Assembly: GCF_947623445.1 (NCBI RefSeq)
Contig: NC_135244.1
Location: forward strand, 3,472,001 to 3,536,000
DNA: 64,000 bases
Source of the DNA: Clavelina lepadiformis
Taxonomy: Eukaryota > Chordata > Ascidiacea > Aplousobranchia > Clavelinidae
Direction: 5' to 3'
The translations under genes were made by a program, and so were the position numbers. Position 1 is the first letter of the stretch; each line of letters begins with the position of its first letter. Positions 26,001-37,100 of the stretch are shown in pieces. The notes under the pieces are model-generated. The model was not told the origin of the DNA. It ran no database searches and saw only the letters and a program-made list of their open reading frames with translations.

Positions 26001-26251
26001 CTGACGCTAGAAACATACAAGTTGTACGACAGTCGCTCGCGGAAAATGTGGTAACTTCAGATATTTTCAAAGAATAATGCATTTACGCCACACATAAGTT
26101 TTAAAACAAATATGTGTGTATATTTATGCGTGTTTCGTCCAAAACAGCTAGTAACGTAAGAAATCTTCACCTTAAGCAATATGTTAAGGTTATGGAAACC
26201 CGGTCTGCCATCTTGTCCGTCTGGTCCTGAGGAAACTGATTGCTGGGCCAT
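23091..26251 (-). CDS. Coiled-coil array gene 2, 273 aa, paralogue of gene 1
   Basis: Nine exons join in phase: 26251-26171, 25432-25340, 25238-25176, 24386-24324, 24219-24157, 24051-23989, 23779-23598, 23508-23438 and 23233-23091. Exons 1 and 2 have exactly the lengths of gene 1 (81 and 93 bp), and four 63-bp exons encode 21-residue, three-heptad modules. Then follow an acidic segment with a long Glu/Asp/Ser run ending ENEYDYVQF, a strongly basic exon (RQSRRSRRLSSRFRRSLRN) and a Ser-rich tail containing SAGAQAHDDV, as in gene 1. It has two fewer coiled-coil exons than gene 1. Exons 7 and 8 appear to use GC donors (GAG/GCAAAT, AAG/GCATGT). Start: MAQQSVSSG by homology with gene 1; an in-frame Met four codons upstream exists. 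An intron holds a decayed hAT-like end near 24540. Function unknown. Confidence 0.75.
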
Positions 26252-27564
26252 TTCATTAAACAATTGTTTCTCTATTCCGGAAAACTATATCTACAACAAT
26301 CGATGTTGTCAACCTTTTTACCTTGAACAGTTCCAAACGCTATCAGCTGATTCCGCCCATTTCAATGAGTGCTTAAAACGGATTCGGTTTGGACCCACCC
26401 ATTGTGACTCTCTCGATTTTGGCGAAGAGAAAAAAGCACGTCAGATTTGAAACGCGCTTGCTTCGATCCGACTAAATGTGATGAGAGTTTTTGACCACGC
26501 CCGGATGGATCTTAATCTTTGTGCATACCTACGAGGATTATATCTATTTGGTTGCATTTGGCGATGTTATGAGTGGTAGCTATATTTATATACGATGATA
26601 CGTGTAATATGTCAAAGGTCGATTGAATTCTTCTCAAACTACTTACTTGAACAATTCATTTTACGCAAGAAAAGCAAAAAAATTACTTTTAAAATGTCTT
26701 TTTTCTAAGTGACACGCCTTGACGACAGTTCTATTTACAACATACAGTGTGTACTTGTTATATATACGCTCCAATGTAAAATATAAAATGTTTGCAACAA
26801 ATTCGATGGCATTTTGCAACTGCCATTTTTTAAAGATGTATAATATAACTATAAGACAACGTATCTATAGGAAAAATGATGTTGCTCTGAAAAACTAGTA
26901 AACTTCTTATGAAATGTACGATCTTACGTATGAATTAATAATAATAGTAATTAATAACCCATACGCTGTTGCATGTAAATAAAGTAGAAAAGTAGGTTAT
27001 CGAAAAGACGGCAAACAAAACAAGATACACCAATGCACAACTAACTAATCTATGCAACAACAGAAAAACCACAAGTGAATCAGAAAAGAAACAGTAGCAA
27101 TGGAGCGAACAGCAAACAGTACGCTTTCTGTAGGTTTGCTTTAAAACATTAAATAGTGGAATTATAATTAATAATTATAATAATAATTTTAATTAATAAT
27201 GAGCCGTTGTGTACTATTACATCACAAAGGCAGTTTTGCAGTTGGTCAAATTAGTGAAGGTGCATCTCTGACTACAGCTATCGTCTGCTCACGTGGAATA
27301 ACGACCTTATGGACAAATAAAAATAAATGGATTTTTGTAATAATTGGATTTCGTTTTATGGACCCCTTAGGCTTAAAGCATCTTCTCGGATCCCTTAGGG
27401 GTTTATGGACCCCAGGTTAAGAAAGGGAGGAATCCGTCAGTTTCCAAAATAGAAAAACAAGCAGTGAAATGATCTCAAAGTAACGCAAACAATTTATACT
27501 AATTAGTAATGATTTATGCAATGATTAATGTAAAGGATGTGATTAGCGAGTAAATAAAGCTGCT
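26252..27564. other. Intergenic region between coiled-coil genes 2 and 3
   Basis: No exon recognised. Around 27160-27200 is a strongly AT-rich stretch of TAAT words. At 27355-27415 short inverted words (GGACCCCTTAGG, CCCTTAGGGG) suggest the remnant of a small transposon. The promoter of gene 2 should lie just right of 26251. Confidence 0.4.
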
Positions 27565-30146
27565 TTAAAGCGTTTCCGACTTGCGTATTGATGTCGGGGC
27601 CGACAAGCGACGATTGGGCGTGGGTGGGCCTGTAAATGAAACAATATTATGATTGATTGATGCTTTTTATTTTGATGCAATGAGGATATATCAGTTAAGA
27701 AACGTATTGATGATGCGCACGTTCTCACGTCTTCACGTACATGGAAGTTTTAAGTACGTCGTTTTTCATCAAAGAATGTTGACAAGGCATTTGATAAAAG
27801 TCAAAAGTACTCGCCTTGATTTGAAAAGCTAAACGTCGAGCTTTGATCTCTCAGCATTTGAACCTGTACCGAGCCTTCTGAAGAGCTTGATTCTAAATCA
27901 CCGCAAGGTTGCTCCGCGCCCTCTCTCGTCCTGGGATGTCGAAGAACACGTGGTGGAGGTAGAGAGGGAAGCGGTGGTTCTGAAAAAGTGTATGACGTGT
28001 ATGTGTATGACGTGTATGACGAAAATTTAACTTTGTATCATTCACGTGGTGCCATTACGAAGATCAAATCACTTTCATCACCATCATCACCATCATCATA
28101 TGACAAAAACTTCATATCATTAACATTTCGTCTAATAGAGCCTCATGCTTACTTTCATTACTTGACTGTGGCGTGGGAAGGGTTTTACACCTTTGCGATG
28201 TCCTGATAAAAACATACAAATGTCACAGTATAGTTTAAAAATGCAATGTAATAATATCAATTATTTTGATAAACATAAATATGTTTCTTTCAGTATTGCT
28301 TGTTTTACAGCAGCATAAAATTATTAAAATTCCATTTGTTGTCTGCAAGAGATTCAGACGTTGGCTTTAACCTGAATTTATTGTTTGAAAGCACTAAGTA
28401 TAACGCGCACATATTCTGAAGGCAAAATGTAACCCCTTGGGGAATCCCCCAGGGAAATTTAAAAAGTTTCACATCGTTTGCGAGTTGCGTAGCTTTTTGC
28501 TTAACCAATGACGGAATGTGCCATTTTGAGTGGGTTTTGTTCACTCTCGTTCTCTTTTATTCTTATTTTGTGCGCGTATTCAGCTAGAAATTTGCAATGC
28601 TTTTGCCCACACAGGAATAAAAAAAAGCAGTGCTTGTACTTACCTCCAAGAACTGTCCCGTTTGAAAAAATTTTTTGGTCTGGTCTCTCCTGATGCGCAA
28701 CTTTCTGCTGCTGCTTGGTCGACGTTAAGTTGAACGTAATAGGAGTTTGGATCTTCGTATATGTCATCTTCTATGTCGTCTTTATCTTCGCATTGTCCTA
28801 AGTGCTCTAGAAGTACATTGTGTGTCAGCTTGTGCAAATGGATGAGGTCTTTAAACGCCTTGCTATGTCTGCTTTTGCCCTGCGTACAAAAGAAATTACC
28901 CGAATGAGGGACAGTGACAATATGCACTCGATACAGCTTGTTGGGAAATTAAATTATGCACAATATTCGGGTCAATTTCTTACTGTTTCTTTCTTCTCAA
29001 AGTTTTTGCGAAGTATTTCATTTTCCTTCTGTAGTTGGTTTCTTTCTTGGCAAACTCTTTGACATTTCTCGGCAAACTCCTTCAAATTTCAGAACTTTTA
29101 GCTTACAGTTGTGCATATAATTAAAAATGCTTGTTGCATGTAGCCACATAGTTTTGTTTCATTACTGTGTGATGATATTATAATTAATGTAATATACGGG
29201 TTAAATAAGATTTGGAAATCTCGTCTTCAAGGATCGAATCAGCGAAGCGTAACACTGCGTCATGATAACTTCCCGTTATAACTTGTGCTATAAAATTTCG
29301 TGTTGCCCTTTTTTGCATGCGTTTAGCTTGTTGTATAAGTTTTTCATTAGCGTTTACTATTATTACTATTAGTATCAGTAATATTATGCAGTTGACAATA
29401 AGAAAAAAGTCTACCGAGATCAATGCTGTGAAATGGACGTCTTTATGCTGTTGATGTGCCAATGTTCTGTTTAAATGTAATCGTTCAAAGAAGAATTAAT
29501 ATAATCAGTTTATACTTTATACAGTTGTCTTTCTTGTGAAAACTACTGTTGAATTCAATTTGAAGAAGTTCAGTGTCAAGTTAGACAACTTCGTTGTCAC
29601 CTTCACAAGACAATAATTCATTAAGGTGAACAATTAAGTCTAAGGTTGAGAAAAGCAGACAACGACCTTATGACACTCATATACCATCGACCGCAATAAA
29701 CAATTCAACAAGCAAACATTGTAGTGAAGTGGGTCAACCCGTCAAGTTCAACTACCATATACACCCATTCCATTACAAGTGTGATTGATCTTAGTATACT
29801 TTTTGCTTACTGTCAACTGCATAATATTACTGATACTAATAATAATAGTAAACGCTAATGAAAAACTTATACAGCAAGCTAAACGCATGCAAAAAAAGGC
29901 AACACGAAATTTTATGGCACAAGTTATCAAGGGAAGTTATCATGACGCAGTGTTACGCTTCGCTGATTCGATCCTTGAAGACGAGATTTCCAAATCTTAT
30001 TTAACCCGTATATTACATTAATTGTAATATCATCACAACTGCTTAATCAAATACTTTGAATAAATTTGTGATTTTACTTTTTTCTCTTTGGTTAAAGCTT
30101 CGACTTTGACTTTGAACGCCAATAATTCCTTCTCCAGATCTTCCAT
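27565..30146 (-). CDS. Coiled-coil array gene 3, about 226 aa
   Basis: Six exons join in phase: 30146-30078, 29079-28984, 28879-28644, 28202-28153, 27979-27815 and 27629-27565. It opens directly with a coiled coil (MEDLEKELLAFKVKVEAL) and has a second coiled-coil exon. An acidic exon follows with DDIEDDIYEDPNSYYVQL, then a small basic exon (RTSQRCK), a Pro-rich exon (LPSLPPPRVL) and a short basic tail. Exons 1, 3 and 5 have exactly the lengths of gene 4 (69, 236 and 165 bp), and the acidic-to-basic-to-tail phase pattern (2, then 1) equals genes 1 and 2. Intron 1 is enlarged to about 1 kb by an inverted-repeat element. The last junction uses a GC donor (AAG/GCGAGT). If unspliced, translation ends at 27801 instead. 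An unseen upstream exon is possible. Confidence 0.65.
28055..28100. repeat. CATCAC trinucleotide-type microsatellite
   Basis: A run of CATCATCACCATCATCA units within an intron of coiled-coil gene 3. Confidence 0.6.
29167..30038. mobile_element. Long inverted-repeat element in intron 1 of coiled-coil gene 3
   Basis: Two near-identical arms of about 260-270 bp (29167 to about 29437, and about 29782 to 30038) face each other across a spacer of about 345 bp. Outer ends read TGTGATGATATTA in both arms. Each arm carries the same open frame reading inward to outward, with a hydrophobic stretch then ANEKLIQQAKRMQK and YHDAVLRFADSIL. Differences between arms are few and include one 3-bp indel that keeps frame. 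It may be a transposon with long terminal inverted repeats or a recent inverted duplication. No clear target-site duplication was found, so the class is open. Confidence 0.6.
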
Positions 30147-32387
30147 TCTATTTCAAGTAATTTATTCCAAAATTTATGAGTATAGGCCTATTGTCAATAT
30201 CTGTACTTAACATCAAAAGCCTGAAACTCAATGAAAAAGAAGTGAAGTGCGATTTTTCAAGGTCAGAACAATTTTAACTCTGCCGTTCCATTGCAACACA
30301 TCCGCTTTTTGTCACTTAATAACTGTGAAGTTTAATTATTAACAGCCACCTTAATGTATGTAAGATGGATCGAACACTAAAATATTAATACAAAATGACC
30401 CTCTGCAGTAACTAAACATTGCAACGTTTTAGTTGACTCAAATGCGTCCAAAATTTCCTGACTTATTTATAAGACTAATGAGAGAGAGCAAACCACTTTA
30501 TTCGTTGCAATCTTTTAGCTGTGCATTTCTTCTTCTTCTTCATTATGATTATCTTCAAAGCCAAAGTGTATAGGCTATGCCAAAACGAATCTTTTTCTTT
30601 TGTTTTATTTAAGGAAACAACGGCATGTGGTGGTTTTTGCGTTAACGGTTCCCCATTAAGGAATATATAAAATTTGACGATTAAACATCAACAATTGTTT
30701 AAATCCGTATTAAGATGATGTCATAGACAGTTAAAGCTTAACTGGGGTGACCGGAGACATGTCCGCCCAATTTTTGAGCAACTATCATAGCATATCACAA
30801 TTGGAACTGTATTCTGTAAACTGCCAATGCATATCACACCAAGTTTGTCCTGTCTAAAGCTTTCTAGCAAACTAGGTCCCTGTCTGGAAGACTACCGCAG
30901 AGTTGTTTTTCTGCGCCTTACGTAAATGTAATAAACTCAAAGCAAACCAGCGCAAATAAGCAAAATATTATTTTGCAGTTACTATTTGTTTATTAGGTAA
31001 TAATCTGTTCCTACTTCAGCTATCAAAGATTTAATGAACTTTGGGGCAGCCGATTGCTTGTTTTCACTAACTGGGTTTTGTGCATTTTCTGCGTTGCCGC
31101 TGATATTTTCCGCTTCACTCTAGAAAGATTAGGCCTATATGTTCAGTGAAATTAGGCCCAAATCACGCATGGCTTTACGGGCAATTGTACATCAGACAAC
31201 CGAGGCTAAGAATAATAAAATGTTAGCAATTTACCGCAAAACGATTAATTACAGCAGCATAGAGTATACTGTCAGTAACTACTGTACAAGTTCTTCAAAC
31301 AACTTCTCGAGAGTTTAAACTAAACACTCGCCTTGTCCAAGAACATTACAGTCCTAAATACTAAATGAGTCTGCACCCACAAAGACATACATCTGTTACG
31401 TCACAATTCTATCTACAGGAGACTTCCCGCGCTTACGAGGAGCGAGCATAGTGATAGTCAAACGGTTGATTTCCTAAAGTACAAGAACAAGTCACATGTG
31501 AAAAAATAAAAGCATCAGTTTCTTTTAACTTCTGGTGAATCGAAATTCAGGCGAATCAAAGTAATTTAATCTTCGGTTACAAAGGAAGGCAAAGATGGAA
31601 TCCCCAGTACACACCCTGATAAACCCATTAAAGGTGCAATCTTAAAAGAAACGACGCTTTTTGCTTGTGTGAGGAAAGGCGTAAACAAGCCATGTAACAA
31701 TTGTGTACATCAGACAAATTCAAAGCGAAGCATATGACCAAAACTTTAAAAACGTTTGGTTAATATACATAACATGCATGTTAAGTACAGAAGAATGTGT
31801 ACATATAGGCCCACTCCATTGCTAAACAAAAGTATGTTTAAGAGTGAATTGCAAATGTCACACTGTTTTCACGTGAATGGTAAAACATACAAACTGGGTT
31901 TGCAGAATCGACAGATATAAATCTATAATCATGTACTACAAAATTATTTGTGCCAAGGTGTACAATACAAACACCGCATGACGCACCTAAAACTCAAAAA
32001 AGTTGTACCAAATTATGCTAAGACATGCTTATTGTAGTAAGAAGCATACATGTCGTGACACATGTTGTAAGACCGTGACACATATAATTTTCTTTATTTA
32101 TTAACTTTATTTAAAAAAAAATAAAAGATGCAATTTGTTTGTTTCTTTCAGGTTCGATACTAAACAGACTTCTTTTACACAAAAAATTACAAAACACTAG
32201 AAAGTAAGTTGCTTTTTGATGGCATTGCATCAGACGAGTTAAAAAAATCACTTTCGCTTATTGGCAAGCCCATGCAATAAATGAGAAAATGTTGTTGTAA
32301 AATACAGTAGATGTTAAAACGATCCTGAAAAACGTTTTGCGAGTGTCGATCGAGAACGTTGGGCTGCAAATCGAATGAAAAAGCAGT
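30147..32387. other. Intergenic region between coiled-coil genes 3 and 4
   Basis: I see no supported exon. Near 30740 the sequence GGGGTGACCGGAGACATGTC resembles the end of the MITE in NADK2 intron 1. The area should contain the promoter of gene 3. Otherwise plain AT-rich sequence. Confidence 0.4.
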
Positions 32388-34197
32388 TTACTTTGATGCA
32401 ATGTTTACATTTCGCTCAATAAATATTTTGCCTGGAAATACCAAATCTGTGGGTGAAAAGGAAAAACATCCCAAATGAACCGACAATACAATAGGACAAC
32501 CATAATATCAAAAGCAATGAAGACCAACCTTCGTTTGGAAAACTAAATGCAGCAGTTTCATCTCTCAGCCTTTGCGAACTTACTGAGCTTTCGATAGAAC
32601 TGGACTCCACATCATCACGAGGTTGAGCCGCATCGTCTCTCGTCTTTTGATTTTGAAGAACGCGTGGTGGCGGTAGAGAGGGAGGCGTCTGATCTGTGAA
32701 AGTTTATGTGACAAAAAGTTACATTTTGGTTCTTCGTGTACGGCCCGCTCATAAACACTTCATACTGTCGTCTTACATCACAGTAACGACACATCATTGA
32801 AACGTTGACCATAAAGTTAAAGCCTTACTTTTGTTTTTGAATCTTTGCGAGATCCTGATGAAGAAAAGGCAAAATGTTAAATTTAACTAATATTTTTGTT
32901 TGTTACTGTTTCACCTGAAAAAATTGTGAGTTCAAATCTACTTTTCACAGTTTTCTCTTAACCCAACTTAAAAGTTATAACATAGTAACCTGAACCTAAC
33001 TTATAACCTCTAAAACTTCCTCCTAGTCTAAATCTAACTTCAATTAAACCCCACTAACACGTTATGTGCCCATCCTCCTAACGGTCAAACCTAACCGCCT
33101 GTTTTAAAAATGTGCTGCGTGACCTACACATACGATGAGGTGAAATATAGTTGCATTCAATTCTTTCTAGTTTTGTGCGACGGTTTTACACGCATTTTAA
33201 ACTTTAATGCTATTTGATTATTGACTTATTGAAATACATTACAAATTACTTGTTTATAATAGATCTTTATGCGTTTAATGTTTTTAATCTAAAAGAAATG
33301 TTGACAATACGAAACATCCTACATAGGTTGAGCCCGCGTTATCTGTGGGGAAATTCCCGCGAAAATGTAAAAGCTGACGTCATTGCTTAGGCCCGATAGA
33401 TTGCGCAACGTCGGTGAAATATCCAGTTTTTAACATACTTTCTGTGTCTTGACTCTGTTGTGTGTATGTTGTTGGATTTTACTATGCTATTGCATGAACA
33501 TACACGGGCTCAAAAATGTTGATAAAACTGACCTCCAATAACTGCTCCGATTGAAAACATCCTTTGGTCTGGTATCGTCTTCCGATGATTCACACTCTGC
33601 TGTCACTGGATGCTCAAACATCAAGCCGACGTATGCATCTGGGTCTTCGTATAGATCATCTTCTATGTCGTCATAATTACATTGTCCTAAATGATTTAAC
33701 AGCACGTTGTTGGTCAGCTTGTGGACATGCATGAGATCTCTAAACGCCTTGCTCTGTCGTTTTTCGTTCTGTAAACAATCATGAAAGTGGCTTCCAATCA
33801 TATACACTTCTGCCTTTGAATTATGAAGACAAAGTTGCACAATGCAGTATGCTCGATCATAAATTTATTACCAATTTTCTGCTCTCGAGGCTTTTACGAA
33901 GTGTTTCATTTTCTCTTTGAAGTCTGTCAACTTTCTCAGCATTTTCCTTTAAATGGAAGCATCTATTAAAACGTTTAAGAGCCTACAGCAATGAGCAAGC
34001 TTATTGGAAAATTATACCAACATTTTCGTTGATTATAGATTTGTGTAATTATTCACAGCGTTCCTGGATCCAACCTCATGTTTACTTTTTTCCTAATCTG
34101 TTTTGCAAGTTTGGATTCAGATTTTTACCTGTCTCTCTGTTGTTAAAGTTTCGACTTCGATTTTCAGTTTTAAAACTTCTTGCTGCAGACTTTCCAT
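32388..34197 (-). CDS. Coiled-coil array gene 4, about 204-227 aa
   Basis: Exons 34197-34129, 33946-33872, 33768-33533, 32854-32829 and 32693-32529 join in phase. Order: coiled coil starting MESLQQEVLKLKIEVETL; second coiled-coil exon (VDRLQRENETLRKSLES); acidic exon with DDIEDDLYEDPDAYVGLM; a 26-bp microexon (RISQRFKNK); and a Pro-rich then Ser-rich exon (SLPPPRVL, AAQPRDDVESSS). Two endings are possible. Splicing at 32529 matches the exon length of gene 3 exactly (165 bp), and joined to 32431-32388 it gives about 204 aa. Reading through instead to a stop at 32416 adds a hydrophobic segment that could span a membrane (SSLLLILWLSYCIVGSFGMF), giving 227 aa. The first is favoured by homology. 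No known family recognised. Confidence 0.65.
32935..33130 (+). repeat. Dispersed repeat, copy 1 (partner at 35400-35600)
   Basis: This stretch, rich in words like CTAACTTC and CCTAACC, aligns with 35400-35600 in the same orientation: GTTATAACA(T/C)AGTAA, then CTAAATCTA, then CTTCA(A/G)TTAAAC, then CTCCTAAC. It lies in an intron of coiled-coil gene 4. The family is unknown; SINE or MITE. Confidence 0.55.
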
Positions 34198-37100
34198 TTG
34201 CTCTGTTGTAAATTTCCACACTTTGCCAAGAATGACATGTAGGGTGGCTTGGTATCAAAATTCTGTGATGCAATAAGCCAAGAAATAAGCAATTAAGCAA
34301 ATAAGCCTTTTCCTGCTAGTTAAAGCAACATTTAAGCAGTATCCGCTGTTACAGCTTCTTTAACAATCAATTTGTAATAAGCTGTATACATTTTTTATTT
34401 GTAAAAAACTATATTTCAGCTTGTCTAAATCTTACAAAGCGATGCAGACCTCCTTTACAGATCCCGAGCAGCCTTCATTGTTTTTTTTTCACTTTGACTT
34501 AGCAGTATTCTTAAAAGCTATTTCCTTCTATCATAGTCGTTTAGGGTTAGTCATACTACAAACAAAAACGCGACAGGAATATTTTCACAATACTTGACTC
34601 TATTGATTTAGGACGGAAAGTAAATAAATCGCTCCAAATTTTGTGACTTGTTTTTTTTACACCAGTGTAGAGGGTATTGGTTGAACATTACCAACTCTGT
34701 CATCTGTTGTACTGTAATAAATGTTTTTTTTATTCATGGACCGTGTTGTTTTGTTTGAGTTTAAAAAACTGTGGCGAGTTCTAACTAAGTAGCTAAATTT
34801 CTTCTAAATTGTTTGAAATGAAACTGTTTTAAAGATATTATTAACATAGTTTACTTATGGTAAAAGTTTTCTTCAAGGGTTTATGATGTTGTTGAGAATA
34901 CGGGTTTGGAGATTGAAGTATATACTGGCAAAAAGCCATTTCAACCCAGGAGGAAAAAAGACTCAAATTATAGAAGTATAATGCCGCAAAAACACAAAAT
35001 TTGTTACGCTTCAAATGTTTAATGACGTATAAGGTTAAAGGTCGATTAGAAAAATTAAAAATTGACTATCAGGCAACTGAATTTTCTTGGTTGCCTTTTC
35101 ATCTTTAACCAACTCCGCCTTTACTCGCAAGGTATGTGAATGTACGGTAAGCGCAAATATCACAAAGGTTAAACAAAGGTGCTCAACATACCGTGACCTT
35201 GCAATACCAAACTACTGTATTGCGGTACGTTTTTGGTTAAGTTTGCCAATAAGCGTAGGCTAGCATTGTTAACACCAGGAAGCAACGACGTATACAATGT
35301 ATCGGTAACTATCAGTAATTAGCCACACAACAAATTTTTTAGGTTTATTTTACGGCTGTTATTATTTCACCGAAACAAATCGTACATTCATAGTTGTTTT
35401 TCACAGGTGTCTGAATGACCTATTAAGTTAAATGTTATAACACAGTAATCTAAGCCTAAATCTACCATTCAATCTAAACCGAACTTCAGTTAAACTAAAA
35501 TAAGTAAATAAATAACTAACATCAACTTTGCGTATGCTCATTCTCCTAACCTCTTAGGCCAATTTTTAACAATGGGTTGCGTTAGCTACTTGGGTTAAGT
35601 GGTCACTCACTTATTTCTCGCTCTGTAATCATTGGATATGCGCTTGAGCAAGTTTTACTTCTAAAGCCTTGAAAGGGTTTCAATAAGTTCTAAAAGGGAA
35701 AATGAACCTTAAAGGTTACGAAGCACAAATCTAAGCCCTATATAGAGCTATCCGAAAAAAACGTTGTTTAAAGCGCATATAGAAATTCGACGTGACCTTT
35801 TTTAATCCTTATTACGGTCATAAGCAAGGCCAGATAATCTTTCTTGCGGGATATGTTTCTCTACTACGCATGTTATGATGACATTGCTAGAAAAGTTCAA
35901 TGGCAGTTGAAGTTAAAAGTTCAAGTTGATTAAAGCACACCATAAAATTATGAATATTTGGTGTGTTTATTGTTTTTGGTGTGTTTATTGCAATTACTGC
36001 GACTGGTTCTTGTTTTATATATTTTCAAGGATCTCTGATTCTTTGCAAAAATTCGTGATATAATTACTAAACATCGTCGAATCCATCAAAGAAAACTTTC
36101 TTCTCAACGCCATCTTGTATTGGGCGGCTATGGTATCTCTTCTGGTACATTATTATTTTTTTATACCTACCAAAGTAGATCACGTCATGAAACGAGCAGT
36201 AATGCCATGAAATGATGTGATTTACATCTCTAGAAAGATCTTGCAATGGTGTGCAGCAGAAAATTACAATTGGCCTCAAAGCAATTAAAACTTCTATATA
36301 ATTTGTAAACTTCAGAAAAAAGTTCACAGCGTGTTTTTGTGCTAAGTGAGCGAGCGCGAGCGGAAGACCAAAAAAATCGTGAGCGCGCCGCATTTTGACA
36401 AATGATCACCGCTCGCGAGATCGCTTGCAATAAACGAGCGCGCTCGTGCCCAGCTTTGAAATGTCTCGTCTCCAATGTTTTTCCTTGTCCATCCAGCGAT
36501 GTAAAGCACTATGAAGCCCTATTATTAACAATCTGTTGTCGTAACACGTCATTTACTCCTTTGCTCAAGACTGAATAACGTGTTTTTAAGAAATTTTAAA
36601 TGTTCTTTGTTTCTGGGTTTATGGGTTTATTTGCAGCGCTAGTAGTGATCAGCAGTTTTGATAATATCACTATTTTCGTACAGGTTTCAAGCCTCACAGG
36701 TGTTGGAGCTTTTTTCTCGTGCATGCTATCAACAGCTAGTAAGGCAACTAATTTTCGTCCCCACCGCGCCAATGACTAAAAATGGAATGATTGCATGGAC
36801 TGAAGCGAAATTTAAGCCTGGTAAGCTTTTTTCAGCTCGGCTGCCTCTTAAAAATGCTTAGCGTTATTTGTGGCTAACTTTGCGTTGCCTACATGGACCG
36901 TCTATTTTGTCCGGTTATTTGGCTTTATTGTTGGCAGTTGTACTTCTTTTTTTCCCGGGGCACTATGCAATAGGCAAAAAGTTTACATCCAATCACAACA
37001 AACAGTGCCATTTAGCGATACTTTCACGATCATCTAAGAAAACATGACCAATATAATTTTATCCATAAGACGATGTTTTTGCTAATTATGCAAAAATATG

